The notes: generated by a model from the letters alone, not told the origin. A stretch of DNA of 64,000 bases from Aureimonas populi (GCF_017815515.1 NZ_CP072611.1:3534001-3598000), one strand, 5' to 3'. Counted from the first letter of the stretch, positions 16,708 to 26,951 are shown. A program made the numbers and translations.

Positions 16708-17541
16708 TCACTCGCCGCCTCCCCCTTGCGAGAGGAGGCGCAGCGCGGCCGTCACGTCGAAGTCGCAGGCCTCCAGCGTCCGCATCCCCTCTTCCGGCTC
16801 GCAACCGCTGATCGCCACCAGCATCGAGGCCGCCCGCGCCCGCAGCTTGGCGTTGGAGGCGCGCATCGCCACCATCCGTCCGCCCTTCACGCGGCCGAGC
16901 GAGATCATCAGCGCGGTGGAGAAGAGGTTGAGCGCGATCTTCTGCGAGGTGCCGGCTGCGAGGCGCGTCGAGCCTGCCAGAACCTCCGGCCCCGTGCGCA
17001 GCAGCACACCGTGCTCGGCCGCCGAGAGCAGCGGGCTGCCGGCGCTGTTGGCGAAGGCGATCGTCAGCGCGCCGCGCTCCCCCGCCCGCCGGCAGGCCGC
17101 CAGCGTGAAGGGCGTGCGGCCGCTGGCGGCGATGGCGAGGAGAACGTCGCTCGCGCCCAGATCAAGAGCGTCCACCCCATGGCCGCCGGCCTCGGCGTCG
17201 TCCTCGGCGCCTTCGCGGGCGGCGAGCAGGCTTTCGGGCCCGCCCGCCAGGATCGCCAGCGCGCGGTCGGCGGGCCAGCCGAAGGTCGGGCGCAGCTCGA
17301 CGGCGTCGAGAAGGCCGAGCCGGCCGGAGGTTCCCGCCCCGCAATAGACCAGCCGCCCGCCCGCCTCGATGCGCGGTCGCGCGGCGGCGACCGCTCCCTC
17401 CAGCGCCGGCAGGGCGGCGGAGACAGCCTCGATCGCCCGCCCCTGCCCGGCCAGGAGCGCGGCCAGCGTATCGGCCAGCGGGCGCGTTTCCAGGTCTCGG
17501 AAGCGCGGGTCGGCCGCTTCGGTCTCGGGCGTCTCACCCAT
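16708..17541 (-). CDS. murQ: N-acetylmuramic acid 6-phosphate etherase
   Basis: A 277-residue sugar-isomerase-fold enzyme that removes the lactyl ether from MurNAc-6-phosphate to give GlcNAc-6-phosphate in cell-wall recycling. Family blocks are present: RDLETRPLADTLAALLAGQ, GRLVYCGAGTSGRLGLLDAVELRPTFG, AIAASGRTPFTLA, TRLAAGTSQKIALNLFSTALMI and GRMVAMRASNAKL. ATG 17541 with GAGGG six bases upstream is preferred over GTG 17565. It is slightly shorter than the roughly 300-residue norm. No MurP or anhMurNAc kinase gene is adjacent. Confidence 0.92.
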   Translation of the reverse strand: MGETPETEAADPRFRDLETRPLADTLAALLAGQGRAIEAVSAALPALEGAVAAARPRIEAGGRLVYCGAGTSGRLGLLDAVELRPTFGWPADRALAILAGGPESLLAAREGAEDDAEAGGHGVDALDLGASDVLLAIAASGRTPFTLAACRRAGERGALTIAFANSAGSPLLSAAEHGVLLRTGPEVLAGSTRLAAGTSQKIALNLFSTALMISLGRVKGGRMVAMRASNAKLRARAASMLVAISGCEPEEGMRTLEACDFDVTAALRLLSQGGGGE

Positions 17542-17611
17542 CGCGGGCCCTCGCGGCAACGTCACGTGGACAGGGAAGATAGACGCCCGGGCCGCAAGAG
17601 CGAGAGCCGCC

Positions 17612-18550
17612 TCAAAGCGGCTTCAGGCCGGCCTCGATCTCCGCGCGGCGCGGCTCCAGGAAGGGCGGCAGGGCCAGCCCCTCGCCCATCGTCTCCATCG
17701 GCTCGTCCGCATGGAAGCCGGGACCGTCCGTCGCGATCTCGAAGAGGATGCCGTTCGGCTCGCGGAAATAGAGCGAGCGGAAATAGAAGCGGTCCACCGG
17801 GCCGCTGGAGGGCAGGCGCACCGTCTTCAGCCGCTCGGCCCATGCCCCATAGGCGTCGTCGGGAATGCGGAAGGCGACGTGGTGGACGCTGCCCGCGCCG
17901 GCCCGGGCCTGCGGCAGGCCCGGCTCCTCTGCCACGTGCAACTCGGCCGAGGCGCCCCCCTCGCCCATGGCGAAGACATGCGTCCGCGCACCGCCGAGCC
18001 CGCTATAGACCCGGTCCTTGCGCATGTTCAGCACCTGCGTCACCACCGCCTCGGTGCGCGAAACGTCGGGCACGCTCATGGTGATCGGGCCGAGGCCACG
18101 GATCTGGTGCTCCGCCGGCACGGGGCTCTTCTCCCACACCGCGAAGGAACCCGCCCCGCCATCGTCCACGAAGGACAGGCGCTGGCCCTCGGCATCCTCG
18201 AAATCGAGCGTCAGCCGGCCATCGCGGGTCACGATGTCGCCGGCCGCCACCCCGTGCTCCTGGAGCCGCGCGCGCCAGTAGTCGAAGCTCGCGCGGCCGG
18301 CGATGCGAAAGGCGGTGCGCGTGATCGAATGCGTGCCGCGCCGCTCGCGGTCCACCGGCCAGTCGAAGAAGGTGATGTCGGTGCCGGGGCTCCCTTCCCT
18401 GTCGGCATAGAAGAGGTGATAGGCCGACACATCGTCCTGGTTCACGGTCTTCTTGACCATGCGCAGGCCGAGCACGCGCGTGTAGAAGTTATGGTTGCCG
18501 CTGGCGTTCGCCGTCACGGCGGTGAGGTGGTGGATACCGGTGAGCTGCAT
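17612..18550 (-). CDS. Ring-cleaving dioxygenase, MhqO/MhqA-like
   Basis: A 312-residue protein of the vicinal-oxygen-chelate superfamily with two glyoxalase-like repeats (about residues 4-130 and 150-285). [35 protein letters not shown] at the start and [11 protein letters not shown] and [17 protein letters not shown] in the second half are typical of the MhqO/LinE-like hydroquinone dioxygenases; metal ligands are expected at the IHH, HHV and LFEIA sites. It probably opens hydroquinone-type rings. The MhqD-like hydrolase gene lies 22 bases upstream in the same direction, as in Bacillus quinone-detoxification operons. Confidence 0.88.
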   Translation of the reverse strand: MQLTGIHHLTAVTANASGNHNFYTRVLGLRMVKKTVNQDDVSAYHLFYADREGSPGTDITFFDWPVDRERRGTHSITRTAFRIAGRASFDYWRARLQEHGVAAGDIVTRDGRLTLDFEDAEGQRLSFVDDGGAGSFAVWEKSPVPAEHQIRGLGPITMSVPDVSRTEAVVTQVLNMRKDRVYSGLGGARTHVFAMGEGGASAELHVAEEPGLPQARAGAGSVHHVAFRIPDDAYGAWAERLKTVRLPSSGPVDRFYFRSLYFREPNGILFEIATDGPGFHADEPMETMGEGLALPPFLEPRRAEIEAGLKPL

Positions 18551-18572
18551 CGAAACGCTCCTCTCGAAAATG

Positions 18573-19202
18573 TCAGTTGGGAAATTCAGCGGCCAGGAAG
18601 TCGCGCGCCGTCGCCACGTCGCCCTGCGTCAGCCCGTGCCCCGCCGGCAGGGTCCGGTGGGAAACCCGCCCGCCGGCGCGCTCCAGCGCGTCGGCCAGCC
18701 GCCCGGCGTTCTCGGCCGGGATCAGCGGATCGCTCGCCCCCGACAGGACGAGCACCGGCCTGCCGTCCAAAGGCTCCCTCGGCGCCGCTTCGAGCGTCAC
18801 CATGGCGCGGATCAGGATTGCGCCCGCCAGCACGCGCGGCCGGCGATAGAGGATCGCGGCGGCGATGTTGGCGCCGTTGGAGAAGCCGAGCGCGACGGGG
18901 CTCGCAAGGCCGTAGCGGTCCCGCGCGGCCTCGATGAAATCGGCCAGCTCGTCGGCGCGCGCGGCCACTTCCGCCTCGTCGAACACGCCCTCGGCGAGCC
19001 GGCTGAAGAAGCGCGGCATTCCGCCTTCCAGCACCTTGCCGCGCGGAGAAAGAAGCGGCGCGCCGGGTGCTACCATGCGCCCGAGCGGCAAGAGGTCGTT
19101 CTCGTCGCCGCCCGTGCCGTGCAGCAGAAGCAGCGGCGTCCAGCCGGCCTCACCCGGCTCGTAGCGATGCGTGGAATCCAGCGCTGGCCCGTCCATTCTC
19201 AT
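18573..19202 (-). CDS. MhqD-like carboxylesterase/phospholipase-type hydrolase
   Basis: A 209-residue alpha/beta hydrolase of the carboxylesterase/phospholipase family. [17 protein letters not shown] (about residues 24-40) is the oxyanion region, GFSNGA (106-111) puts the nucleophile at Ser108, and [10 protein letters not shown] and PAGHGL supply the Asp and His. It heads the two-gene unit with the ring-cleaving dioxygenase, the usual MhqD-MhqO partnership in quinone and azo-compound defence. Start GTG or ATG alternatives are close together near 19202-19196; the exact first codon is uncertain. No MarR-type regulator is adjacent. Confidence 0.88.
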   Translation of the reverse strand: MRMDGPALDSTHRYEPGEAGWTPLLLLHGTGGDENDLLPLGRMVAPGAPLLSPRGKVLEGGMPRFFSRLAEGVFDEAEVAARADELADFIEAARDRYGLASPVALGFSNGANIAAAILYRRPRVLAGAILIRAMVTLEAAPREPLDGRPVLVLSGASDPLIPAENAGRLADALERAGGRVSHRTLPAGHGLTQGDVATARDFLAAEFPN

Positions 19203-19457
19203 GCTCCGCTCGACGGCTAATTTCAGCCCCGCATATGGGCCGCGACGACCGGCCCGTCGCCCCTCGGGCTGGCTGACGCATTGTCAACCAGCCGCGTCGC
19301 GCGGGCCGTGCCGTCATTTTGCCCACAAAGCCTGTGAGGGAGACAGGGGTGCCCGCGACAGCGGGAATGCGGCCCGTCGTGGTGAACGAAGCGTTAACGT
19401 CCTCGCTCTATCGTCGGAGTCCTCGCAAACGTCCCGATCCTTCGGAGGAGCCCGACA

Positions 19458-20690
19458 ATGCCTGGACGCAGATTCGCTTTCGGCACTCTCGTGAAATCGG
19501 CGCTCGTCGCCGCGACACTGAGCCTTGCCACGACGGGCTCGACGCTCGCCGATGCCGGTTTCCGGCAGTGGATCGCGAATTTCGAATCGACCGCCGCGCA
19601 GAACGGCATCCGGCGCGAGACCTATCGCGCCGTCTTTTCCGGCGTCTCCGAGCCGGACCACGACGTCATCCGGCGCGCCCGCTTCCAGCCGGAGTTCCGC
19701 GACAATGCGTGGGACTATCTGGACAACCGCGTCAACGACTCGACCGTGGCCGAAGGGCGGCGGATGCTGCGCGAATGGGGGCCCTGGCTCCAGCGCATCG
19801 AGCAGCGCTTCGGCGTCGATCGCCACATCCTGCTCGCCATCTGGTCGATGGAATCCAATTACGGCCGGGCGCTGGAGAATGTGGACCGGCTGAAGAACGT
19901 GCCGCAGGCGCTGGCCACGCTCGGCTATCTGGACCAGCGCCGCGCCCGCTTCGCGCGCCAGCAGCTCATCGCCGCCCTCAAGATCGTGCAGGACGGCCAT
20001 GTCGCGCCCGCGGCGCTGACGGGCTCCTGGGCCGGCGCCATGGGGCACACGCAGTTCATCCCCACCAGCTACCAGGCCTGGAAGGTGGACATGGACGGCG
20101 ACGGGCGCGCCGACATCTGGAACTCCATCCCCGACGCGCTGGCCACCGCCGCCAACCTCCTGAAGGACAATGGCTGGCGGACGGGCCGCACCTGGGGCTA
20201 CGAGGTGCAGGCGCCCTCGGGCGTGAACCTGGCGGGCCTCGACCGGGCGAACAAGACCATCGCCGAATGGGAGCGCCTCGGCTTTCGCCGCGTGGCCGGC
20301 CGCTCCTTCAACGACCGGTCCGAGAACGCCAATCTCGTCATGCTGGGCGGGCCGAACGGGCCGCTCTTCCTGATGACGCGTAACTTTTTCGTCATCAAGC
20401 GCTACAACAACGCGGATACCTATGCGCTGGGCGTCGGCCATCTGGCCGACCGTATCGCCGGCGGGGGCGAGTTCGTGCAGAACTGGCCACGCGGCTACAC
20501 GCCCCTCACCATGCAGGAGCGGCACGAGCTTCAGCAGCGCCTGACCTCGCAGGGCTTGTATGACGGCAAGATCGATGGCTTGATCGGCTCCGGCTCGCGC
20601 AGCGCGATCACCGCCTTCCAGCGGCGCGTGGGCGTGGCGGAGGACGGCAACGCCTCCAAGGCGCTTCTCGATATGCTTCGGCGAAACTGA
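19458..20690 (+). CDS. Lytic murein transglycosylase, MltB family, with peptidoglycan-binding domain
   Basis: A 410-residue secreted muralytic enzyme. A signal peptide covers about residues 1-32. The SLT_2/MltB catalytic domain (about 34-330) has the catalytic Glu in IWSMESNYGRA (about residue 133) and the substrate block GSWAGAMGHTQFIPTSYQ. A C-terminal PG_binding_1 domain (about 345-410: LQQRLTSQGLYDGKIDGLIGSGSRSAITAFQ) anchors it to the wall. It cleaves the glycan strand to 1,6-anhydro ends in the periplasm. The DUF459 gene begins eight bases after its stop, so the two are probably co-transcribed. Start ATG 19458 follows TCGGAGGAG. Confidence 0.92.
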   Translation: MPGRRFAFGTLVKSALVAATLSLATTGSTLADAGFRQWIANFESTAAQNGIRRETYRAVFSGVSEPDHDVIRRARFQPEFRDNAWDYLDNRVNDSTVAEGRRMLREWGPWLQRIEQRFGVDRHILLAIWSMESNYGRALENVDRLKNVPQALATLGYLDQRRARFARQQLIAALKIVQDGHVAPAALTGSWAGAMGHTQFIPTSYQAWKVDMDGDGRADIWNSIPDALATAANLLKDNGWRTGRTWGYEVQAPSGVNLAGLDRANKTIAEWERLGFRRVAGRSFNDRSENANLVMLGGPNGPLFLMTRNFFVIKRYNNADTYALGVGHLADRIAGGGEFVQNWPRGYTPLTMQERHELQQRLTSQGLYDGKIDGLIGSGSRSAITAFQRRVGVAEDGNASKALLDMLRRN

Positions 20691-20698
20691 GGGCACGC

Positions 20699-22048
20699 AT
20701 GGCGGAGCGGAAAACCCGACGTTCAAGGCTCATCCTCGTCTGGTGCGCTCCGCTGGCCGCTGCCCTCGCGGCAGGAGCCCTTTCCCTCCCCGCCAGCGCG
20801 CAGGAGCGGCCTCGCGGCGTGCTGGAGCGGCTGTTCGGCCCGCCCATCGGCCAGCGCGCCCAGCCGCAGGCGCAGCCTCCCCAGCAGATTCGCCGCCAGC
20901 AGGCCCAGCCCCGGCGCCAGCAGGCCCAGCCACGCCGGCAGGGCCAGCGCCAGCAGGCCGGCGGCCAGCGGCGCAACCGTGATGCCGCCCGCAGCGCCGC
21001 CCCGGCCGCGCCCCCCGTGCAGGCGGTGGAGAAGGCCGAGAACGCGCGCGACGTGCTGATCGTGGGCGATTTCCTTGCCGCCTCGCTGGCGCGCGGCCTG
21101 ACGGATGCCACGGCCACCAACCGCGACGTGCGCATCGTGCCCCGCGCGAACGGCTCTTCCGGGCTGGTGCGCGACGATTATTACGACTGGCTGGCGAACC
21201 TGCCGGGCCTGATCGAGGAGACCGGCGCCGAACTCGTGGTGGTCATGCTCGGCTCGAACGACCGGCAGGCCATCCGCATCGAAGGGCGCTCCGAGGCGGT
21301 GCGCTCGGAAAGCTGGACGCAGGAATACACACGCCGCACGCAGGCGCTGGCCGCCATCGTGGGGGAGAAGGGCCTGCCGCTCGTCTGGGTCGGCATGCCG
21401 CCCTTCCAGTCCAACCGCATGACCGAGGACATGGTCTTCCTGAACGATCTCTATACCCGCGCCGCTGCGTCGGTGGACGGGGAGTTCGTGGATATCTGGG
21501 GCGGCTTCGTGGATGCGGGCGGCGCCTACACCGCATCGGGCCCCGACCCCACCGGCCAGCCCGCCCGCCTGCGCAATTCCGACGGCATCACCATGACGGC
21601 CGCCGGCTCGGCCAAGCTCGCCTACTACGCAGAAAAGCCGATCATGCGGCTTCTGGGGCTGAGCGTGGACGACCTTCTCGTCAGCCTCGCCCCCCACCAG
21701 CTTCCCGAGGGCGACTTGCCGGCGGCCGTCGCGCCGCCGGCCGAGCCCGAGAACGTCAGGGCATTGCCGCCCGTGGCGCTGACGGACCCGAGCCTTTTCG
21801 GCGGTGACGCGCTTCTGGGCGGCGGCTCGGCCGCGCCGAGGAGCACCGCCATGGCGGGCGCGATGGCCGAGGCCATGCCCGGCCGCGCCGACAGCTTCAA
21901 CTGGACCGGCCGGGGCGCGGCGGTCTCGCCCGCCACGCAGAACAACGCCATCGTGTTCCGCGGATCGACCAGCCTCGATTCACTGCGCGCCCGGGCGCAA
22001 GGAGACACTCCCTCGCCCGAGGCTGAGCCGGCGGCGGGCGCCGAGTGA
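20699..22048 (+). CDS. Secreted DUF459 SGNH-like protein with degenerate catalytic residues
   Basis: A 449-residue protein with a signal peptide (about 1-34), a Gln/Arg/Pro-rich linker (50-95) built from repeated QQAQPRRQ units, an SGNH-fold domain (about 115-320) and a low-complexity Ala/Pro/Glu tail. Block III (GSND, 185-188) is intact, but block I reads GDF (123-125) where a catalytic Ser is expected and block V reads DGIT (295-298) where DxxH is expected. It may therefore be a non-enzymatic SGNH protein. It lies eight bases after the MltB gene, with GAGGG before its ATG, suggesting a joint wall role. Confidence 0.82.
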   Translation: MAERKTRRSRLILVWCAPLAAALAAGALSLPASAQERPRGVLERLFGPPIGQRAQPQAQPPQQIRRQQAQPRRQQAQPRRQGQRQQAGGQRRNRDAARSAAPAAPPVQAVEKAENARDVLIVGDFLAASLARGLTDATATNRDVRIVPRANGSSGLVRDDYYDWLANLPGLIEETGAELVVVMLGSNDRQAIRIEGRSEAVRSESWTQEYTRRTQALAAIVGEKGLPLVWVGMPPFQSNRMTEDMVFLNDLYTRAAASVDGEFVDIWGGFVDAGGAYTASGPDPTGQPARLRNSDGITMTAAGSAKLAYYAEKPIMRLLGLSVDDLLVSLAPHQLPEGDLPAAVAPPAEPENVRALPPVALTDPSLFGGDALLGGGSAAPRSTAMAGAMAEAMPGRADSFNWTGRGAAVSPATQNNAIVFRGSTSLDSLRARAQGDTPSPEAEPAAGAE

Positions 22049-22055
22049 CGGCGCC

Positions 22056-23510
22056 TCAGCGCGGCAGCGTCGTTTCGCCCATCAAGGCGAGGTCGATCGC
22101 CCGCGCCGCCTGCCGCCCCTCGCGGATTGCCCAGACCACGAGCGACTGGCCCCGGCGCACGTCGCCCGCCACGTAGAGCTTGTCGATCGAGGAGCGATAG
22201 CTCTTGTCGTCCGCCTTCACCGAAACGTTCCCGCGTCGGTCGGCCACCCGCTCCAGCGCTTCGCCGGCATGGGCCAGGAGACCGTCCTCGAAGGGGCCGG
22301 CAAAGCCGATGGCGATGAAGGCCAGATCGGCCTTGATGACGAATTCGGTGCCCGGAATGGGCCGGCGCTTCTCGTCCACCTCGGCGCATTTCACGCCGGT
22401 GAGTTGCCCGTCCTCGCCCATGAAGGCCAGCGTGGCCACCTGGAATTCGCGAACCGCGCCCTCGGCCTGGCTGGAGGAGGTGCGCATCTTGGTGGCCCAG
22501 AACGGCCAGACCTCGAGCTTGTTCTCCGTCTTGGGCGGCTGCGGGCGGATGTCGAGCTGCGTCACCTTCACCGCGCCCTGGCGGAACGCGGTGCCCACGC
22601 AGTCGGAGGCGGTGTCGCCGCCGCCCACCACCACGACATGCTTGCCGCCGGCCCAGATTTCCGGCTCGGCCCAGGCCACGCTCTCGATCTTCTCGCCGCC
22701 CACGCGCCGGTTCTGCTGCACGAGATAAGGCATGGCGTCGTGGATGCCCGACAAGCCGTCATCGGGAATGCCGGCCTCGCGCGGCCGCTCCGCCCCGCCG
22801 CAATAGAGCACGGCGTCGTAGGCCTCCAAAAGCTCGTCCAGCGGCTTGCCCCGGCCGATCTCCACGCCGCAATGGAAGGTGACGCCCTCCCCCTTCATCT
22901 GCTCGACGCGCTTGTCGATCCAGTGCTTCTCCATCTTGAAGTCGGGAATGCCGTAGCGCAGGAGCCCGCCGGGCTTCGACTCGCGCTCGTACACATCCAC
23001 CGCATGGCCGGCGCGGCCGAGCTGCTGGGCGGCCGCCAGCCCCGCCGGGCCCGAGCCGATGACGGCCACGCGCTTGCCCGTCGGCACATCGGCCGGCTGC
23101 GGCTTGATGAGGCCGAGCTTGTAGGCCTTGTCGGCGATGGCCTGCTCCACCGTCTTGATGGCGACCGGCACGTCCTCGAGATTCAGCGTGCACGCCTCCT
23201 CGCAGGGGGCGGGGCAGATGCGGCCGGTGAACTCGGGAAAATTGTTGGTGGAGTGGAGGTTGCGGATCGCACCCTCCCAGTCGCCGCCATAGACGAGGTC
23301 GTTCCAGTCCGGAATCTGGTTGTGGATGGGACAGCCCGTCGGCCCGTGGCAGAAGGGAATGCCGCAATCCATGCAGCGCGCGGCCTGCCGGCCGACCTCC
23401 TCCTCCGACATCGGCAGGGTGAACTCGCGGAAATGCCGGATTCGGTCGGAGGCCGGCTGATATTTCGCCGTCTGCCGGTCGATCTCGAGGAAGCCCGTAA
23501 CCTTGCCCAT
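22056..23510 (-). CDS. gltD: Glutamate synthase, NADPH small subunit
   Basis: A 484-residue flavin/iron-sulfur oxidoreductase supplying electrons for glutamate synthesis from glutamine and 2-oxoglutarate. The N-terminal cysteine cluster (CMDCGIPFC ... [10 protein letters not shown] ... CPAPCEEAC, about residues 46-108), the FAD site [15 protein letters not shown] and the NADPH site [13 protein letters not shown] followed by [14 protein letters not shown] near the C-terminus are all present at normal length. The large subunit gltB is not adjacent: 256 bases without a gene separate it from the upstream threonine aldolase gene. It could serve an unlinked GltB or another partner. Confidence 0.93.
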   Translation of the reverse strand: MGKVTGFLEIDRQTAKYQPASDRIRHFREFTLPMSEEEVGRQAARCMDCGIPFCHGPTGCPIHNQIPDWNDLVYGGDWEGAIRNLHSTNNFPEFTGRICPAPCEEACTLNLEDVPVAIKTVEQAIADKAYKLGLIKPQPADVPTGKRVAVIGSGPAGLAAAQQLGRAGHAVDVYERESKPGGLLRYGIPDFKMEKHWIDKRVEQMKGEGVTFHCGVEIGRGKPLDELLEAYDAVLYCGGAERPREAGIPDDGLSGIHDAMPYLVQQNRRVGGEKIESVAWAEPEIWAGGKHVVVVGGGDTASDCVGTAFRQGAVKVTQLDIRPQPPKTENKLEVWPFWATKMRTSSSQAEGAVREFQVATLAFMGEDGQLTGVKCAEVDEKRRPIPGTEFVIKADLAFIAIGFAGPFEDGLLAHAGEALERVADRRGNVSVKADDKSYRSSIDKLYVAGDVRRGQSLVVWAIREGRQAARAIDLALMGETTLPR

Positions 23511-23618
23511 GCCAAACTCCGTCCGTCGCCGCGCGCCCGGGAAAGGCTTTCAGGCCCCTCCCCGGCGCGTTCGCGCCCGCCGGCCGGCCCGTGAGGACCG
23601 CCCGAAGGGCCTTGCTGC

Positions 23619-23661
23619 CTTATACCAGTCCCCCACGAAATTCGAACGCTTCCAAATTTCG
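23619..23661 (-). promoter_or_regulatory. Candidate gltD promoter with overlapping inverted repeat
   Basis: On the minus strand TTCGAA (23646-23641), a 16-base spacer and TATAAG (23624-23619) form a candidate promoter about 100 bases before gltD. A perfect seven-base inverted repeat CGAAATT-N12-AATTTCG (23636-23661) overlaps the -35 box in an unusually AT-rich patch, so it could be an operator. No regulator can be named. The rest of the 256-base gap shows nothing else. Confidence 0.35.
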
Positions 23662-23766
23662 CTTTTTTCGCGCAGCGGGAGGCGGACCGTCCTCGTCGAA
23701 CGGCCTTGGCCTTCCCGAAATATGGCAGCACTACTGCCCTAATTGCCGCTCCGCCGCAAGGCCCCC

Positions 23767-24816
23767 TCAGGCGAGCGCCCGGCTGAAGCGCGCCACATCC
23801 GCCTCCTCCGTGGACCAGCTTGTCACGAGGCGGATGAGTTGCTCGTCCTCGCCCACCAGCGCCGGGGTGCCGTGGGGCGCATTCCAGTCGTAGAACACGG
23901 CGCCCTCGGCGCGCAGGCGCTTGGCGACCGGCCGCTCCAGGATCGCGAAGACCTCGTTGGTGCGCGTCTCCCACGCCTCGCGGGCATGGGCGCTGTTGTG
24001 GACGCCCTCGCGCAGAAGGTCCGCCATGCGGTTGGCGTGGCCCGCGAGCGTCAGCCAGCGGTCGTCCTCCAGATAGGCCAGGAACTGCGCTGCGATGAAG
24101 CGGGTCTTGGAAAAGAGCTGCGCGCCGCGCTTGCGGATATAGGGGAACTGCACCGCCTTGGCCGGATCGAAGAAGACGACGGCCTCGGCGCACCAGCAGC
24201 CGTTCTTGGTGGCGCCGAAGGACAGGATGTCCACGCCCAGCTTCCAGCTCATCTCGGCCGGAGTGGCGTTGGTGGCCGCAAGTGCGTTGGCGAAGCGCGC
24301 TCCGTCCATGTGGACCGCCAGGTTCCGCTCGTGCGCGATCTGGGTGATCGCCTCGATGCGCGAGACGGGATAGAGCGTGCCGGCTTCGCTCGGCTGGCTG
24401 AGGGAGACGGCCATCGGCTGGCCGGCATGGATGAAGTCGGGCCGGAAGCGCGACAGCTCGCGGCGCAGGTTGGCCGGGTCGATCAGCCCGTGCGCGCCGT
24501 CCACGGGCGCGAGCCGCGCGCCGTGGGTGAAGAATTCCGGCGCCCCGCACTCGTCCTCGATCACATGGGCCTCGCGGTGGCACAGGACCACCCCGCCCGG
24601 CCGGTTGACGGCGGCGAAGGAGAGCGAGTTCGCGGCCGTGCCCGTGCCCACGAAGAACACGGCCACCTCCCGCTCGAAGATCTCGTTGAAGCGCTTCTCG
24701 ACCGCCTTGTCGAGATCGCTCGCGCCGTAGGCGGCGGCCATGCCCGAGGCGTGCTTGGCGAGAGACGCGGCGATGGCGGGATGCGCGCCCGACCAGTTGT
24801 CCGAAGCGAAGATCAT
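23767..24816 (-). CDS. ltaE: Low-specificity L-threonine aldolase
   Basis: A 349-residue PLP-dependent enzyme of the beta-eliminating lyase/aldolase family that splits L-threonine or L-allo-threonine into glycine and acetaldehyde. FASDNWSGAHPAI at the start, VFFVGTGTAANSLSFA, AVHMDGARFANA and the PLP-lysine motif SFGATKNGC (Lys near 207) are characteristic. Length is normal. It stands alone: the fni gene lies 78 bases away on the same strand, read toward it, and gltD follows 256 bases downstream. Start ATG 24816. Confidence 0.9.
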   Translation of the reverse strand: MIFASDNWSGAHPAIAASLAKHASGMAAAYGASDLDKAVEKRFNEIFEREVAVFFVGTGTAANSLSFAAVNRPGGVVLCHREAHVIEDECGAPEFFTHGARLAPVDGAHGLIDPANLRRELSRFRPDFIHAGQPMAVSLSQPSEAGTLYPVSRIEAITQIAHERNLAVHMDGARFANALAATNATPAEMSWKLGVDILSFGATKNGCWCAEAVVFFDPAKAVQFPYIRKRGAQLFSKTRFIAAQFLAYLEDDRWLTLAGHANRMADLLREGVHNSAHAREAWETRTNEVFAILERPVAKRLRAEGAVFYDWNAPHGTPALVGEDEQLIRLVTSWSTEEADVARFSRALA

Positions 24817-24894
24817 GGGTTCTGCAAGCCCTTGCCGGCGCCGCCCGCATCGAGCGGCATGAAGCGGCGGCCTACAGGAGCGGGCGCGCCCGCG

Positions 24895-25944
24895 TCAAGG
24901 AATGAGGGCAGCACCGGACAGGGCGGCGAGATCGGCCGATCCGGTGCAGAAGCAGGCCACGCGCAGCTCCTCGATGAAGCCGGAAAAATGCGCGTGCGCG
25001 GCCTCCGCCGAAGCGTCGGCCGCCGCCAGGCCGCCGGCCGCCTGCCCCACGAGGTCGGCCCCCAGGCGGATGGCCTTGGCCGCGTCCACGCCGTTGCGCA
25101 CGCCGCCCGAGCCGATGATGGTGGCGCCGGGGCAGGCCGCGCGCACGCAGGCGATGGCCTGCGCCGTCGGCACGCCCCAGTCCGAGAAGGCGAGCGCGAT
25201 GGCGCGCCGGACGGGGTCGGCATGGCGCTCGGCCTCCACCGCCGCCCAGCTCGTGCCGCCCGCCCCCGCAACGTCGAGCACGCCGACGCCCGCGTCGAGC
25301 AGGCGCCGCGCGACCGGGCCGGACAGCCCCGCCCCCACCTCCTTGGCCACGAGCGGCACGCCAAGGACACGCGCCAGCGCCTCGATGGCGGCCAGGACGC
25401 CGCGCCAGTCGCGGTCTCCTTCCGGCTGCACGGCCTCCTGCAGCGGGTTGAGATGCACGATCAGCGCGTCGGCCTCGATCATATCCACCGCCCGGCGCGC
25501 CTCGGCCTCCCCGTAGCCGGACACGAGCTGGGCGCCGCCGATATTCGCCAGGATGGGCACGTCGGGCGCGAGCCGCCGAAGCTCGGGCCCGAGCCCGGCA
25601 TCCCCCCGCCCCTCCAGCGCGATGCGCTGCGAGCCGACGCCCAGCGCGATGCCCAGCGCCTGCGCGGCCTCCGCCAGATGCCGGTTGATTCGCCCCGCCC
25701 GCTGCGGCCCCCCGGTCATGGAGGAGATGAGGACAGGCGCGGCGAGGCGGCGCGAGAGGAAGGGGCGGGAGAGGTCGATGGCGGCGAAATCGATCTCCGG
25801 CAGCGCCACATGCTCGAACCGGACCGCCTCGAAACCGGTGGAAAGGCGCGCGGAGGGCAGCGAGGGCCGGAGCACGATATCGAGATGGTCGCTCTTGCGT
25901 TCGCCGATGGGCGAGGCGCTCCCCGCCGTTCCCGCAGATGTCAT
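24895..25944 (-). CDS. fni: Isopentenyl-diphosphate delta-isomerase, type 2 (FMN)
   Basis: A 349-residue FMN/NADPH-dependent isomerase interconverting IPP and DMAPP, balancing precursors for carotenoids. ERKSDHLDI at the start, [18 protein letters not shown], the FMN-phosphate site [23 protein letters not shown] and [17 protein letters not shown] (active-site Gln/Glu) are all present. ATG 25944 has GGGAGG seven bases before it and is preferred over an upstream in-frame start at 25983. It is divergent from crtE across 55 bases and belongs to the carotenoid locus. Confidence 0.93.
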   Translation of the reverse strand: MTSAGTAGSASPIGERKSDHLDIVLRPSLPSARLSTGFEAVRFEHVALPEIDFAAIDLSRPFLSRRLAAPVLISSMTGGPQRAGRINRHLAEAAQALGIALGVGSQRIALEGRGDAGLGPELRRLAPDVPILANIGGAQLVSGYGEAEARRAVDMIEADALIVHLNPLQEAVQPEGDRDWRGVLAAIEALARVLGVPLVAKEVGAGLSGPVARRLLDAGVGVLDVAGAGGTSWAAVEAERHADPVRRAIALAFSDWGVPTAQAIACVRAACPGATIIGSGGVRNGVDAAKAIRLGADLVGQAAGGLAAADASAEAAHAHFSGFIEELRVACFCTGSADLAALSGAALIP

Positions 25945-25999
25945 CGAGGGGCCTCCCTGTCGGCCAATAGAGGCATATCGCAAGCGCTTCTAAAATGAC

Positions 26000-26932
26000 A
26001 TGCTGGCGGCAAGAGGATGCAAGAAGCGGGTGGGTATGGTCGGCGAAGGCTTGAGGGGGACGGGGGAGCTTCTCCAGCGCATCGACGCGCGGCTGGCAGG
26101 CCTTCTTCCCGCCGGCGGCGATGCGCTGGGCGCAGCGATGGCCGACGCGGCGCTGGCGCCCGGCAAGAGATTGCGACCCCTGATGACGATGATCGTCGCC
26201 GAGGATCTCGGCGGGCCGCCGGATGCGGCGCTGGATGTCGGCTGCGCGGTGGAGATGGTCCATGCCGCCTCGCTCGTGCTGGACGACCTGCCATGCATGG
26301 ACGATGCGGCGCTTCGTCGCGGGCGCCCCGCGCTTCACCGGGCCCATGGCGAGGACGTGGCGGTGCTGGCCGCCGTTTCCCTGCTGACGCAGGCCTTCGG
26401 CATCGTCGCCGCCACCGGCGGCGCGTGCGGCGAGGCGCGGCTGGAATGCCTGACGCTGCTCTCCGGCGCCGTGGGCACGCAAGGGCTGGCCGCCGGCCAG
26501 CTCAACGACCTTCACGGCGGGCGCCGGGCCCGGCCACTGGCGGAGATCCTGGCCACCAATTCGCTCAAGACCGGTGCCCTCTTCGCCGCCTCGGTCGAGG
26601 CCGGGGCAGTGCTGGCGGGGGCCCAGGGCAGCCGCCCGGCGCTGCGCGCCTTCGCCGACGAGATCGGGCAGGCTTTCCAGCTTCTCGACGACCTTCTCGA
26701 CCACCAGCCGATGCACGTGACGGGCAAGGATCCGGGCCGCGACGAGGGAAAGTCGACCGTCGTCTCCATGCTCGGCGCCGTGCCCGTGGAGAAACGCATT
26801 GAACGGCATCTGGCGCAGGCGCATATCCATCTGGAGGCCGTGTTCGGCCCGCGCAGCCGGCTTGCCGCGCTGGTCGATGACGTCTTTGCCCGCACCGCCG
26901 ATATGTCGGAGCAGGAAGCGGGCGCCCGCTGA
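26000..26932 (+). CDS. crtE: Geranylgeranyl diphosphate synthase
   Basis: A roughly 300-residue trans-prenyltransferase making C20 GGPP for phytoene synthesis. The first Asp-rich motif DDLPCMDD (95-102), followed by LRRGRPALHRAHGED, and the second motif DDLLDHQP (near 231) are intact. Assignment to GGPP rather than FPP synthesis rests on its place in the carotenoid cluster. The first codon is uncertain: ATG 26000 lacks a clear ribosome-binding site, and GTG 26030 or ATG 26036 are alternatives that keep the domain whole. crtZ follows 19 bases downstream on the same transcript. Confidence 0.88.
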   Translation: MLAARGCKKRVGMVGEGLRGTGELLQRIDARLAGLLPAGGDALGAAMADAALAPGKRLRPLMTMIVAEDLGGPPDAALDVGCAVEMVHAASLVLDDLPCMDDAALRRGRPALHRAHGEDVAVLAAVSLLTQAFGIVAATGGACGEARLECLTLLSGAVGTQGLAAGQLNDLHGGRRARPLAEILATNSLKTGALFAASVEAGAVLAGAQGSRPALRAFADEIGQAFQLLDDLLDHQPMHVTGKDPGRDEGKSTVVSMLGAVPVEKRIERHLAQAHIHLEAVFGPRSRLAALVDDVFARTADMSEQEAGAR

Positions 26933-26951
26933 CACCATTCAAGGACGGACG

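Noticed and set aside
20880..20965. Tandem CAGGCCCAGCC-like repeats as a possible CRISPR or regulatory repeat
   Set aside because: They are in-frame codon repeats for the Gln/Pro/Arg linker of the DUF459 protein, without spacers.
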